From positions 868,001-932,000 of the forward strand of contig NZ_QUSW01000001.1 in assembly GCF_003852895.1 (NCBI RefSeq): a DNA stretch of 64,000 bases, in the 5' to 3' direction. This document shows positions 1 to 8,529 of the stretch, piece by piece (the first letter of the stretch is position 1; every line of letters starts with the position of its first letter). The DNA comes from Rhizobacter terrae (GTDB lineage Bacteria > Pseudomonadota > Gammaproteobacteria > Burkholderiales > Burkholderiaceae_C). The notes beneath the pieces are model-generated. The model worked only from the letters and a program-made list of their open reading frames with translations. It had not been told where the DNA came from and searched no databases. Both the position numbers and the translations under genes were made by a program.

Positions 1-408
1 GGCCCGCTGGGCAGCATGCCGTCGGTGAAGAACTTCGAGCTGCGGCTGGATGCCGCGCAGGAGGCGTCGGCATCCGCCGACGAGTACAAGACCGCCGCCC
101 CCAAGGGCAAGAAGTCCGGCACCTCCTGGCAGGATGTGAAGGTCGACCAGGCCGGGCCCATCGGGCTGGGCTGCCACCTGCATTCGTCGATGCGCGGCCA
201 GGTCTACGTGAGCGGCACGCCCTTCTTCGCCAAGACCGATGCCAACGGGCAGGCCAGCATCGATGGCGTGCCAGACGGCGCGGCGGAAGTCGCCATCTGG
301 CATCCGGACCAGCTCGCCGAGCAGACGCCGGTGCGCGTGACGGTGACCGCGGCGCCGGTGAAGGCGGTGGGCCAGCTCAACTTCACGCCGCGCAAGCGCA
401 AGGGTTGA
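1..408 (+). CDS. Plastocyanin-like 'methylamine utilization' family protein, C-terminal part
   Basis: The reading frame is open to the first base of the window, so only the last 135 or so residues are present. The segment around GLGCHLHSSMRG, followed by a TPFFAKTD stretch and a short beta-rich tail, matches the C-terminal half of periplasmic cupredoxin-fold proteins usually annotated as methylamine utilization proteins in Burkholderiales. In these a Cys-x-x-His segment follows a plastocyanin-like core and a carboxypeptidase-regulatory-like strand set closes the protein. The upstream signal peptide and first copper-site residues are outside the window, so metal binding cannot be judged. The name is a family label. 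No methylamine genes are nearby. It lies 30 bp upstream of a LysR gene on the same strand. Confidence 0.6.
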   Translation, partial: GPLGSMPSVKNFELRLDAAQEASASADEYKTAAPKGKKSGTSWQDVKVDQAGPIGLGCHLHSSMRGQVYVSGTPFFAKTDANGQASIDGVPDGAAEVAIWHPDQLAEQTPVRVTVTAAPVKAVGQLNFTPRKRKG

Positions 409-426
409 GGGAAGCCCGCGGGCGGC

Positions 427-438
427 GACAATCCGCCC
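427..438 (+). promoter_or_regulatory. Possible -10 box directly before the LysR start codon
   Basis: The hexamer GACAAT (427-432) is followed by only six bases (CCGCCC) before the ATG at 439. If it is the -10 element, transcription would begin at or next to the start codon and the mRNA would be leaderless. No clear -35 box or Shine-Dalgarno sequence is visible. This is an inference from spacing. Confidence 0.3.
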
Positions 439-1341
439 ATGCCCGGCTCCGACGTCAGATTTCCGTCCATCGACGGCCTGCGCGCCTTCGAATGCACGGC
501 ACGCCTGGGCAGCTTCGAGCGTGCGGCCGATGAGCTGGACATCACCGCCAGCGCGGTGAGCAAGCGGGTCGCGACACTGGAGGAACTGCTCGGCACCGCA
601 CTGTTCACGCGCAGTGGCCGGGTGCTGTCGCTGACCGCGGCGGGCAAGGAGTACCTCGCACAGACCAGCAACGCGCTGGCGATGCTCGCGGCGATCCCTC
701 TGCACAGCCGTGCCGCGCAGAAGACTCAGCGGCTGCGCGTGAGGACGCCACCCACGTTCGCGCGACAGATCCTCGTGCCGCACCTGGAAAGCTTCACCTT
801 GGCACACCCCGGGGTCGAGCTGGAGATCGTCCTGTCGATTCCCTACCTCGATGCAGGCACTGTCGACGCCGACGTCGAGGTGCGCAACGGCGAGACGAAT
901 GACCCGCTGATGCACGACGTGGTGCTGCCGGTGGCCTCCCCCGCCCTGCTGTCGCGCCTGCCGCCGATGCGCGAGCCCGCTGACCTGTCTCATGCGCCCT
1001 TGCTGCGCACGCCGCTGGAACCCTGGACGCCCTGGTTCCGCGCCGCCGGACTCGACTGGCCCGAGCCCTCCCAAGGCCCCAGGTTCGTCGACCTCGGGCT
1101 CACGCTGGAAGCCGCCGTGAGCGGCCAGGGCGTGGCACTGGCCCGTCCGACGCTGGCCGCGTCATGGCTCAAGGCAGGCGTGCTGGTGCCGTTGCTGGGC
1201 ATCACCACGCGGCCCGCGGGCCTCTACCACCTCGTGCCGCACGCACCGTCGGATGCGGCACAGGCCTTCGCCGACTGGCTGCGGCCGCTGTGCGCGAAGC
1301 TGTCGGAAGAAGCACTCGCCGCGCTTTCCGGCAACGCCTGA
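439..1341 (+). CDS. LysR-family transcriptional regulator (GcvA-like)
   Basis: A 300-residue LysR regulator. The N-terminal winged helix-turn-helix (about residues 6-65) contains the typical run in which LGSFERAADELDITASAVSK forms the recognition helices. The rest is the effector-binding domain, with SIPYLDAGTVDADVEVRNG resembling the GcvA subgroup. The effector is unknown. It lies 66 bp upstream of an FMN-dependent alpha-hydroxyacid dehydrogenase on the same strand, so that gene is a plausible target, although LysR regulators more often act on a divergent neighbour. The ATG at 439 gives the usual family length. No Shine-Dalgarno sequence is evident and the start may be leaderless. Confidence 0.88.
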   Translation: MPGSDVRFPSIDGLRAFECTARLGSFERAADELDITASAVSKRVATLEELLGTALFTRSGRVLSLTAAGKEYLAQTSNALAMLAAIPLHSRAAQKTQRLRVRTPPTFARQILVPHLESFTLAHPGVELEIVLSIPYLDAGTVDADVEVRNGETNDPLMHDVVLPVASPALLSRLPPMREPADLSHAPLLRTPLEPWTPWFRAAGLDWPEPSQGPRFVDLGLTLEAAVSGQGVALARPTLAASWLKAGVLVPLLGITTRPAGLYHLVPHAPSDAAQAFADWLRPLCAKLSEEALAALSGNA

Positions 1342-1407
1342 AAATCTTTCGGCCTGCGATCCGGCGTGCGCCGCTAGCATGCGCACACGCTGACCTTGCC
1401 GAACGCC

Positions 1408-2559
1408 ATGACCGTCATCACGCACATCGAGGAATTCCGCCACATCGCCAAGCGCCGCGTGCCGCGCATGTTCTACGACTACGCCGACAGCGGCTCCTGG
1501 ACGGAAAGCACCTATCGTGCGAACGAGAGCGACTTCCAGAAGATCAAGCTGCGCCAGCGCGTGGCGGTGAACATGGAGAACCGCAGCACGGCCACGACCA
1601 TGGTCGGCGTGCCCACCGCCATGCCGGTGGCGATCGCGCCCACGGGTCTCACCGGCATGCAGCATGCAGACGGCGAGATCCTTGCCGCGCGCGCTGCCGA
1701 GAAATTCGGCGTGCCCTTCACGCTCTCGACCATGAGCATCTGCTCCATCGAGGACGTGGCGGCGCACACCAAGGCGCCGTTCTGGTTCCAGCTCTACGTG
1801 ATGCGCGACCGCGACTTCATCGAAGGGCTCATCGACCGCGCCAAGGCCGCGAAGTGCGGCGCGCTGATGCTCACGCTGGACTTGCAGATCCTCGGCCAGC
1901 GGCACAAGGACATCAAGAACGGCTTGTCGGCCCCGCCCAAGCCCACCCTCGCCAACCTCATCAACCTTGCCACCAAGCCGCGCTGGTGCCTGGGCATGCT
2001 GGGCACGAAACGGCGGCAGTTCGGCAACATCGTGGGCCATGTGAAAGGCGTGGAGAACATGAGCTCGCTCAGCGCCTGGACCGCCCAGCAGTTCGACCCC
2101 AAGCTCAACTGGGGCGACGTGGAATGGATCAAGAAGCGATGGGGCGGCAAGCTCATCCTCAAGGGCATCATGGACGCGGAGGATGCGAAGCTGGCCGTCG
2201 ACAGCGGCGCGGACGCGCTCATCGTCTCCAACCACGGCGGGCGCCAGCTCGACGGTGCGCCCTCGTCCATCGAAGCGCTGCCCGCCATCGTCGACACCGT
2301 GGGCTCGCGCATGGAGGTGTGGATGGACGGCGGCATCCGCTCGGGCCAGGACGTGCTCAAGGCCGTGGCCCTGGGCGCACGCGGCACGCTGATCGGCCGC
2401 GCCTTCCTCTACGGCCTGGGCGCGGACGGTGAAGCGGGCGTGAGCCGCGTGCTGGAGATCATCCGCAATGAACTCGACCTGACGATGGCGTTCTGCGGCA
2501 GAACGGACATCCATCAAGTCGACAAGAGCATCCTGCTGCCGGGCACCTACCCGGCGTGA
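1408..2559 (+). CDS. FMN-dependent alpha-hydroxy-acid dehydrogenase (L-lactate dehydrogenase-like)
   Basis: This 383-residue protein belongs to the LldD/glycolate oxidase family of FMN TIM barrels that oxidise L-2-hydroxy acids. The family signature SNHGGRQLDG is present (catalytic base His near residue 276, substrate Arg three residues later). The N-terminal RVPRMFYDYADSGSW segment and the DGGIRSGQDV phosphate-binding loop are also clear. The length is typical and no membrane segment is seen. The ATG at 1408 aligns with family N-termini; an in-frame TTG at 1396 is the alternative. It follows a LysR gene and its stop is three bases from the convergent gene. L-lactate is the likeliest substrate, but mandelate or glycolate relatives look similar. 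Confidence 0.87.
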   Translation: MTVITHIEEFRHIAKRRVPRMFYDYADSGSWTESTYRANESDFQKIKLRQRVAVNMENRSTATTMVGVPTAMPVAIAPTGLTGMQHADGEILAARAAEKFGVPFTLSTMSICSIEDVAAHTKAPFWFQLYVMRDRDFIEGLIDRAKAAKCGALMLTLDLQILGQRHKDIKNGLSAPPKPTLANLINLATKPRWCLGMLGTKRRQFGNIVGHVKGVENMSSLSAWTAQQFDPKLNWGDVEWIKKRWGGKLILKGIMDAEDAKLAVDSGADALIVSNHGGRQLDGAPSSIEALPAIVDTVGSRMEVWMDGGIRSGQDVLKAVALGARGTLIGRAFLYGLGADGEAGVSRVLEIIRNELDLTMAFCGRTDIHQVDKSILLPGTYPA

Positions 2560-2562
2560 GGA

Positions 2563-3690
2563 TCAGCGGCGGCCACCGAAGGCGTCGATCACCTTCGGCG
2601 TGCCCTTGCTGCCGCCATCCACCGGGTTGGGGTTGGTCACCAGCGTGCCCGCGGGCAACGACAGCATGTGGCCGCCGGTGGCGGCCGTCCCGCCGCCTTC
2701 GCCGTTGGTGCGACCGCCAGGCCCGAAGCGCTGGCCGGGCTTGAGCATGACGGTGCCGCCGCTGCCGGTGGATTCGTCACCCGTCTTGTTCTCCGTGGTG
2801 CCGCCCACCTTGTTCACCCGCTGGCCGTTGTGGCTGGTCGTGGGTTGATCGTCTTGCACGGTGCGGCCCTTGTCCTTGCCGCCACCGCCTTCCTTGGCGG
2901 GCTTCTCGCCCTTCTCCGTCTGCTTGTCGCCCTTGCCGGAGTTGTCCTTGGAGGAATCCTTGGTGTCCTTGCTGCTGTTGTCCTTGGGCGCGTTGTTGTT
3001 GTTGGCGGGCGCCGCCGTGCCCTTGCCGGTTCCCGTGCCGCTGTTCTGGCGGCTGCCGCTGTCGGTGCCTTTGCCGAAACCCTTGTCGAAGTCCTTGCCC
3101 AGACCCTTGCCGGTCGATTCGCCCGGGCCGCGCTGGCCAGGCACGCCGATGCCCTGGGTGCCGGTGCCCGGGGTCGTCTTGTCGGTGCCGGTGGCCGGAT
3201 TGATCAAGCGCACCGAGCCGTCGGGTCCGACGAACTTCGTGTCGCCCGACACCGGGTCATGGCTGGCGCGAGTGCCGTCGGAGTAGGAGACGGTGCCGTC
3301 GGGGTTGATCTTGCCGGCGTTGCCCGAGGGATCGGTGCCACGCAGCGTGGCGCCATCGGAGTAGTGGAAGTTGCCGTCCGTGCCGCGCGTGGGGCCGCGG
3401 CCGCCGGACACATCGACCGTCCCATCCGGGCGCGTGATCTTGGATTCACCCGTGCTCACGTCGTGCGTCACCGAGGTGCCGTCGGAGTAGCGGATGGTGC
3501 CGTCCTTGGACGCGGTGCCGGTGCGCCCGCTCGGGTCGGCAGCGCGCACGCGGGTGCCATCGGAGTAAACGAAGTGGTCGCCCTTGAGCACCGGAGCGGC
3601 CGAGCCGCCAGCGGCGACGGCCAGGCCGGTCGCAAGGACGAGGGCCACCGCCGCGGCGATGGGACGAAGGGTGTGTCCGAAACTCCTCAT
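2563..3690 (-). CDS. Secreted YSDGT-repeat protein with low-complexity tail, function unknown
   Basis: This 375-residue protein was not recognised as a known family. It begins with a signal peptide (about residues 1-27, ending VAAGG). Residues 42-177 form two copies of a 68-residue unit: YSDG occurs at 42, 68, 110 and 136, and [RG]PDG[TS]V at 87 and 155, so each copy keeps the same internal spacing. Residues 180-310 are a Gly/Lys/Asp/Asn/Ser-rich, almost certainly disordered segment. The last 60 residues are Gly-rich and end in GGRR. The pattern suggests short beta-hairpins exposed outside the inner membrane. A strong GGAGGAG ribosome site lies 3 bases before the ATG. The LysR gene at 3727-4629 is 36 bp upstream on the same strand and may be co-transcribed. 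Confidence 0.75.
   Translation of the reverse strand: MRSFGHTLRPIAAAVALVLATGLAVAAGGSAAPVLKGDHFVYSDGTRVRAADPSGRTGTASKDGTIRYSDGTSVTHDVSTGESKITRPDGTVDVSGGRGPTRGTDGNFHYSDGATLRGTDPSGNAGKINPDGTVSYSDGTRASHDPVSGDTKFVGPDGSVRLINPATGTDKTTPGTGTQGIGVPGQRGPGESTGKGLGKDFDKGFGKGTDSGSRQNSGTGTGKGTAAPANNNNAPKDNSSKDTKDSSKDNSGKGDKQTEKGEKPAKEGGGGKDKGRTVQDDQPTTSHNGQRVNKVGGTTENKTGDESTGSGGTVMLKPGQRFGPGGRTNGEGGGTAATGGHMLSLPAGTLVTNPNPVDGGSKGTPKVIDAFGGRR
3160..3567 (-). repeat. Two-copy tandem repeat of a 68-codon unit
   Basis: Residues 42-109 and 110-177 of the secreted protein encoded here are two copies of the same unit. YSDG recurs at offsets 0 and 26 in each copy, DPSG at offset 10, and PDG[TS]V at offset 46. The copies have diverged in the residues between these anchors, so the duplication is not recent. 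Confidence 0.75.
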
Positions 3691-3726
3691 GGCTCCTCCA
3701 GGGGGTTGTCGTGGTTGATGGCGTCT

Positions 3727-4629
3727 CTAACGCCGCGCCCCAGGAACGGCTGACAGGTATTGATCCAGGGCCTCGATCGCCACTCTCACCTTCGCGGGTT
3801 GCGCATCGCGCTGCGGCGTGACGGCCCAGACGTCCAGCGGCTCGATCTGCCACTGCGGCAGCACGGCCTGGAGGCGGCCGGCCGCGAGGTCGTCGGCCAC
3901 GTCCACGCGGGCCATCATGGCCAGGCCCAGGCCGGCCACACACATCTGCTGCAGGGAGAACTGGTTGTTGCTCTGGATGCGTGCCTCGACGCGGAAGGCC
4001 CGCGACTCGCGCTCGGGCCCGCTCAGCTGCATGCTCAAGCCCTGGCCCGGCCGCGCGAAGGACAGCCACTGCCGCGAGTGCAGGTCCTCCGGTCGCGTGA
4101 TGGGCGCCTGCGCGGCGAGGAAGGCCGGCGACGCGCACAGCATGATCTCGAAGCCGCACAACCGGCGCGCAACCCAGTTCGAATCCGGCAGGCGGCCGAA
4201 GCGGATGGCCAGGTCGATGCGGGCCTCGATGAGGTCGATGCGCGCGTCATCCACCAGCAGCGTGAGCGTGAGGCCGGGATGCTCCGCCAGCGTGTGGCCG
4301 AGCGCCGGCGCGATGTGCCGCGCGAACCCGACCGGCGCGGACAGGCGCAGCTCGCCGGAGGGCGCGTCGCGCGAATGGGCCAGTTGTTGCTGCGCCCGCT
4401 TGGCAGCGGCCAGCATGGCGGCACAGCCCTCGTAGAACTGCTCGCCGGCCGGCGTGAGCGTGAGCTTGCGGGTGGAGCGGTGCATCAGCGTCACGCCGTT
4501 GTCGCGTTCGAGCTGGCGGATCTGCTGGCTCACGGCGGAAGTGCTCATGCCCAGCAGGCGTGCCGCGCCGCTCATCGAGCGCTGCTCCACCACCGTGGCG
4601 TACACGGCCATGCGTCGAAGGTCGTCCAT
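3727..4629 (-). CDS. LysR-family transcriptional regulator (divergent to NmrA-type reductase)
   Basis: A LysR regulator of 300 residues from the ATG at 4629; an in-frame GTG at 4656 would add nine. The N-terminal helix-turn-helix (GAARLLGMSTSAVSQQIRQL) and the effector domain are complete, and the sequence resembles the CrgA/AaeR-type subgroup that controls adjacent oxidoreductases. The gene is divergent from the NAD(P)-binding protein at 4750, and the 120-bp gap holds a perfect inverted repeat at 4639-4657. That repeat overlaps the GTG, which favours the ATG as start. It most likely represses or activates the reductase and itself; the inducer is unknown. Confidence 0.88.
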   Translation of the reverse strand: MDDLRRMAVYATVVEQRSMSGAARLLGMSTSAVSQQIRQLERDNGVTLMHRSTRKLTLTPAGEQFYEGCAAMLAAAKRAQQQLAHSRDAPSGELRLSAPVGFARHIAPALGHTLAEHPGLTLTLLVDDARIDLIEARIDLAIRFGRLPDSNWVARRLCGFEIMLCASPAFLAAQAPITRPEDLHSRQWLSFARPGQGLSMQLSGPERESRAFRVEARIQSNNQFSLQQMCVAGLGLAMMARVDVADDLAAGRLQAVLPQWQIEPLDVWAVTPQRDAQPAKVRVAIEALDQYLSAVPGARR

Positions 4630-4638
4630 GCCTTGGAT

Positions 4639-4657
4639 TGTGAAGCATGGCTTCACA
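4639..4657. promoter_or_regulatory. LysR-type operator: perfect inverted repeat
   Basis: TGTGAAGC-ATG-GCTTCACA is a perfect 8-bp inverted repeat with a 3-base centre. It lies 10 bases upstream of the LysR start codon, in the divergent promoter region. A further half-site TGTGAAG occurs at 4691-4697, towards the reductase gene. A strong autoregulatory site plus a weaker activation half-site is the classic LysR arrangement. Confidence 0.65.
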
Positions 4658-4749
4658 GAATTCTCTGAATCGACCAGCTAGTGCAGCGATTGTGAAGTCT
4701 CTATCGTTACGGACATGCACTTCCAACCCGTTCACCCAGGAGCACATCC

Positions 4750-5391
4750 ATGAACATCGTCCTCATCGGCGCCACCGGTTTCGTCGGTTCCAAGGTCCTG
4801 GCCGAAGCGCTGTCGCGCGGCCATCAGGTCACCGCCGTCGTGCGCGACGCCTCCAAGCTGCAAGCGCAGGACGGCCTGACCACGGTCGCCGGCGACGCTG
4901 CCGATGCCGACAAGCTCGCCGCCGTGACCAAGGGCCACGACGCCATCGTCAGCGCCTACAACGGTCCGCGCGGCACACCCGAGTTCGCCCAGCGCTACAT
5001 CGCCGGCACCCGCGCAGTCATCGCCGCAGCCAAGCAGTCGGGCGTGAGCCGCGTGCTGTGGGTGGGCGGCGCCGGCAGCCTGTTCGTCGCGCCGGGCGTG
5101 CAGCTGGTGGACACGCCGCAGTTCCCCGAGGAATACCGCGTCGAAGCACGCACCGCACGCGACGCGCTCAACATCTTCCGCGACGAAACGCAGCTGGCCT
5201 GGAGCTTCGTCTCCCCGGCGCCGCTGCTGGTGCCGGGCCAACGCACCGGCAGCTTCCGCCTGGGGGGCGACCAGGTGCTCATGGACGGTGACAAGCCCGG
5301 CAGCATCTCGGTGGACGACCTCGCGGTGGCCATCGTCGACGAGCTGGAGAAGTCCGCCCACGTGCGCCAACGCTTCACGCTCGCCTACTGA
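4750..5391 (+). CDS. NmrA-like NAD(P)-binding atypical SDR protein
   Basis: This 213-residue single-domain Rossmann protein starts with a strand and the glycine motif GATGFVG (residues 8-14). An Arg follows the second strand (VVRDASK), which suggests NADPH binding. Length and pattern match the NmrA/HSCARG-like atypical short-chain dehydrogenases annotated as NAD(P)H-binding proteins. The catalytic YxxxK of classical SDRs is absent, as is usual here, so it may be a flavin/quinone-linked reductase or a redox sensor. It is transcribed divergently from a LysR gene with a shared operator and is probably its target. An AGGAG site lies a few bases before the ATG. Confidence 0.82.
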   Translation: MNIVLIGATGFVGSKVLAEALSRGHQVTAVVRDASKLQAQDGLTTVAGDAADADKLAAVTKGHDAIVSAYNGPRGTPEFAQRYIAGTRAVIAAAKQSGVSRVLWVGGAGSLFVAPGVQLVDTPQFPEEYRVEARTARDALNIFRDETQLAWSFVSPAPLLVPGQRTGSFRLGGDQVLMDGDKPGSISVDDLAVAIVDELEKSAHVRQRFTLAY

Positions 5392-5494
5392 AACGCCACT
5401 GACAAAGCTTGCCCATTTCCTGCAATTTGGGGGTTCAAAAAGGCTGACACGAGACTTACAGTGGGCCTCATCCGTTGTCGCTCGGGAGCCCGCC

Positions 5495-5761
5495 ATGACG
5501 CTCAGTCAGTTCCATGCGCTCAAGCTTTGGCATACCAGCCACTCGCGCGAGCGGCCCATGGAAAAGAACACCTGGGACATCGTCGTCACGCTGTGGGTGA
5601 GCGGCTGGGTCGGCGGTGCGGTGGCGCTCATCCTGGGCGCCCCGCTCGCGGAAATCCTGTGCATCTCGCTGCTGTTCCTGCCGGGCACCTACGTGGCCTG
5701 GCGCGCGAAGCTGCACCGCGCAGGCCGCCTGCGCTGCGACTGGATCAGTGCTCTTCGGTGA
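5495..5761 (+). CDS. Small conserved two-helix membrane protein
   Basis: An 88-residue protein that starts MTLSQFHALKLWH, keeps a KNTWDIVVTLWVSGW segment and ends in RLRCDWISALR. Two hydrophobic helices are visible (about residues 30-48 and 50-66), with basic residues after the second placing the tail in the cytoplasm. The layout matches short hypothetical proteins I recall from other Comamonadaceae, but no function is known. Its last 17 bases overlap the convergent DUF1801 gene. About 100 bp of non-coding sequence precedes it. Codon use agrees with its neighbours, which supports a real gene. Confidence 0.62.
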   Translation: MTLSQFHALKLWHTSHSRERPMEKNTWDIVVTLWVSGWVGGAVALILGAPLAEILCISLLFLPGTYVAWRAKLHRAGRLRCDWISALR

Positions 5762-6149
5762 GCGCGCCCGGGCCCGTGCGCGGGCTCAGCGCCATCAGGT
5801 CCACGCAGGCCTGCACGACCTCGCGGACCAGGTCTTCATCCACCGGATAGCGGTAGCGAAAGCGGATGTGCCGCATGCCGCGCCCAGTGCCTTCCAGCTC
5901 GGGGAACTGGTCCGACAGCGACGCGCCATTGAAGATCTGCAGGTTGGCGTGGTCCTTGTGCATCACGATGGCCACGGCGTGCGTGCCTTCGTGGGTGAAC
6001 ATGAGGTTGCCCCACTTCACCGTCTGCACGAGTTCGCTGGACGCATCCTGCACCAGCGCTCGCAGGATGCGGGCGAGGTCGCGCTGCTCGGGACGCAGGT
6101 TGTCGAACCAGGTCTCGATCAGGGCAGCAGGTCTCAGGATGGATCGCAT
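5745..6149 (-). CDS. DUF1801 family protein
   Basis: A complete 134-residue DUF1801 (YdhG-like) domain. The VKWGNLMFTHEG stretch and the HIRFRYRYPVDEDLVREVV tail are characteristic of this alpha+beta fold. No catalytic function is established for the family. There is no signal peptide, so it is cytoplasmic. It starts 15 bp after the end of the zinc metallopeptidase gene on the same strand and is probably co-transcribed with it. Confidence 0.82.
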   Translation of the reverse strand: MRSILRPAALIETWFDNLRPEQRDLARILRALVQDASSELVQTVKWGNLMFTHEGTHAVAIVMHKDHANLQIFNGASLSDQFPELEGTGRGMRHIRFRYRYPVDEDLVREVVQACVDLMALSPRTGPGALTEEH

Positions 6150-6164
6150 CAGGAATGAACCTTC

Positions 6165-7037
6165 TCAAAGCTCCCGGGATTGCAGGGTGTCGCAGTCGTT
6201 GACCCGGCCGCTTTGAAGACCTTTCTTGAACCAGGCCACGCGCTGTGCGCTCGTGCCATGGGTGAAGGTTTCCGGCTGGATCGTGCCGCGCGCCTTTCGC
6301 TGCAAGGTGTCGTCGCCGATCTGCGTTGCGGCATTGAGCGCTTCTTCCACGTCACCTTGCTCCAGCACTTGGCGTGCCGCCTGTGCGTCGTGCGCCCAAA
6401 CGCCTGCGAAGCAGTCCGCCTGCAGCTCGACGCGCACGCTCACGGCGTTGTATTGCGTCTCGCTCATGCGCCGGCGCATGTTGTCCGTCTTGTCGGTGAC
6501 GCCCATGAGCTTCTGCACGTGGTGGCCCACCTCGTGGGCGATGACGTAGGCCTGGGCGAAGTCGCCGGGCGCGCCCAGGCGGGTGCGCATGGTCTCGTAG
6601 AAGCCGAGGTCGATGTAGACCTTCTCGTCGGCCGGGCAGTAGAACGGCCCCATCGCGGATTGCCCCTGGCCGCAGGCGGTCTGCGTCGCACCGCGGAACA
6701 GATGCAGCTTGGGTTCCCGGTAAGTCCCACCGGCGGCGCGAAACTTTTCACGCCAGACGTCCTCGGTGTCGGCAAGGACGACCGACACGAACTTCGCCAT
6801 CTTGTCGTCCGTGGGCGGCTTGTGGGCGGGTGCCTGCTGCACCGTGCCGCCGCCTCCGCCGCCGCTCATGAGTCCGAGGATGGTCAACGGATTGATCCCG
6901 AAGATCCAGCCGGCCACGAGCGCGATCGCCACGGAGCCCAACCCGATGCCGCCACCGCCGAGACGGAATCCGCCACCACCGCCACTGTCGCGGCCGTCCT
7001 CGACGTTGTCACTCTCCCGATTGCCTTCCCATTTCAT
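6165..7037 (-). CDS. Neutral zinc metallopeptidase, YpfJ family
   Basis: A 290-residue membrane-anchored protein of the YpfJ/KPN_02809 zinc metallopeptidase family. It begins with a short acidic, Gly-rich cytoplasmic segment and one transmembrane helix (about residues 33-58). The conserved domain follows with the zinc motif HEVGH at 168-172 and a downstream acidic segment [14 protein letters not shown] (about 202-215) that should supply the third ligand. The active site should face the periplasm. Substrates are unknown. It sits between dcd (88 bp upstream) and a DUF1801 gene on the minus strand. Confidence 0.88.
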   Translation of the reverse strand: MKWEGNRESDNVEDGRDSGGGGGFRLGGGGIGLGSVAIALVAGWIFGINPLTILGLMSGGGGGGTVQQAPAHKPPTDDKMAKFVSVVLADTEDVWREKFRAAGGTYREPKLHLFRGATQTACGQGQSAMGPFYCPADEKVYIDLGFYETMRTRLGAPGDFAQAYVIAHEVGHHVQKLMGVTDKTDNMRRRMSETQYNAVSVRVELQADCFAGVWAHDAQAARQVLEQGDVEEALNAATQIGDDTLQRKARGTIQPETFTHGTSAQRVAWFKKGLQSGRVNDCDTLQSREL

Positions 7038-7125
7038 GCCAGATCCCTCGGAGTGGTCATGGGCGCATCGTACGCGCCTGCCCTTCGGGATGCTGGGGCA
7101 AATCGTGTGCCCGGGAAGGCGGGCC

Positions 7126-7695
<570 letters not shown>

Positions 7696-7723
7696 TGATT
7701 GTTCCTGCGGAATTGCAGCGATT

Positions 7724-8431
7724 CTAGGCACCGCCGGCCGCCGCCCCGAGCGCGGGCAGATCCAGCAGCTCGATGACGCCATAGCGCAGGGCCAGCATGC
7801 CTTGCGTTTCCAGCGATTTCAGCGCCTTGTTCATGCTCTGGCGGCTCACGCCCAGCATCAGCGCCAGTTGTTCCTGCGGCAGGCGGATCTGCCGGCGCGG
7901 CCCCTCGGTGCGCGCACCGTAGCCATGCGCCACCAGCCACAACCGCTTGGCCAGCCGCTGCTCCAGCGACAGGTGCGCGATGTCCTCCAACACCGAGAAC
8001 GCCAGCCGCAGCTTGGCGCAGGCGAGGCGGCCCAGGTCGCGCCAGTGGGCGGGGTTCGCGTCCAGCCATTCGTACAGCCGCGGCTGCTCCACCAGCAGCA
8101 CGCGCGTCTCGCCGTCGGCGACCGCATCATGCGTTCGTGGCTGGCCGTCGAGCATGGAGATCTCGCCGAACCACTGGTAGGGCTCGATGTAGGCCAGCAG
8201 CGACTCGCTGCCATCGGACTGCAGGGCGCCCACGCGCAGGGCGCCGGCGATGACGCAGCACAGTCCGTCGGCATCGTCGCCCCGGCCGAAGAGGGGCTGG
8301 CCGGGCGCGAGCTGCACCGGCCGCGCGCGGTCGAGCAGCGCTTGCTGCAGCGCATCAGGGCAGGCAGCAAACCACGGGTCGGTGGCCAGCGCTGCGCGCA
8401 AGTGCGTGAGGGAGGTGACGGGCTGCAGCAT
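7724..8431 (-). CDS. Crp/Fnr-family transcriptional regulator
   Basis: 235 residues: an N-terminal cyclic-nucleotide-binding-like beta-roll (about 25-140, with [21 protein letters not shown]) and a C-terminal winged helix with [21 protein letters not shown] as the recognition helix-turn-helix. It lacks the N-terminal cysteine cluster of FNR, so it is not an iron-sulphur oxygen sensor. The ligand is unknown and may be absent. The ATG at 8431 fits the family. It is divergent from the Mpo1-like gene at 8530 and upstream of dcd on the same strand. Its targets cannot be told from sequence; no FNR or CRP box was seen in the 98-bp gap. Confidence 0.88.
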   Translation of the reverse strand: MLQPVTSLTHLRAALATDPWFAACPDALQQALLDRARPVQLAPGQPLFGRGDDADGLCCVIAGALRVGALQSDGSESLLAYIEPYQWFGEISMLDGQPRTHDAVADGETRVLLVEQPRLYEWLDANPAHWRDLGRLACAKLRLAFSVLEDIAHLSLEQRLAKRLWLVAHGYGARTEGPRRQIRLPQEQLALMLGVSRQSMNKALKSLETQGMLALRYGVIELLDLPALGAAAGGA

Positions 8432-8529
8432 CGGGTGTGCGGAAAATCGCCGATGTGGGGAGTGTCGGCATTTTGACAGTCGCGTGTCGGTGTGCTGCAC
8501 TAGCATCAGTGCATCGAAGGAGACATTTC

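Noticed and set aside
3160-3567. CRISPR-like or satellite DNA repeat
   Set aside because: The periodicity is in the protein (68 codons); the DNA copies are diverged and there are no spacers.
8473-8506. TTGACA (8473-8478) as promoter of the Mpo1-like gene
   Set aside because: The -35 hexamer is perfect, but no acceptable -10 box lies 16-19 bases downstream; TAGCAT at 8501 is 22 bases away.
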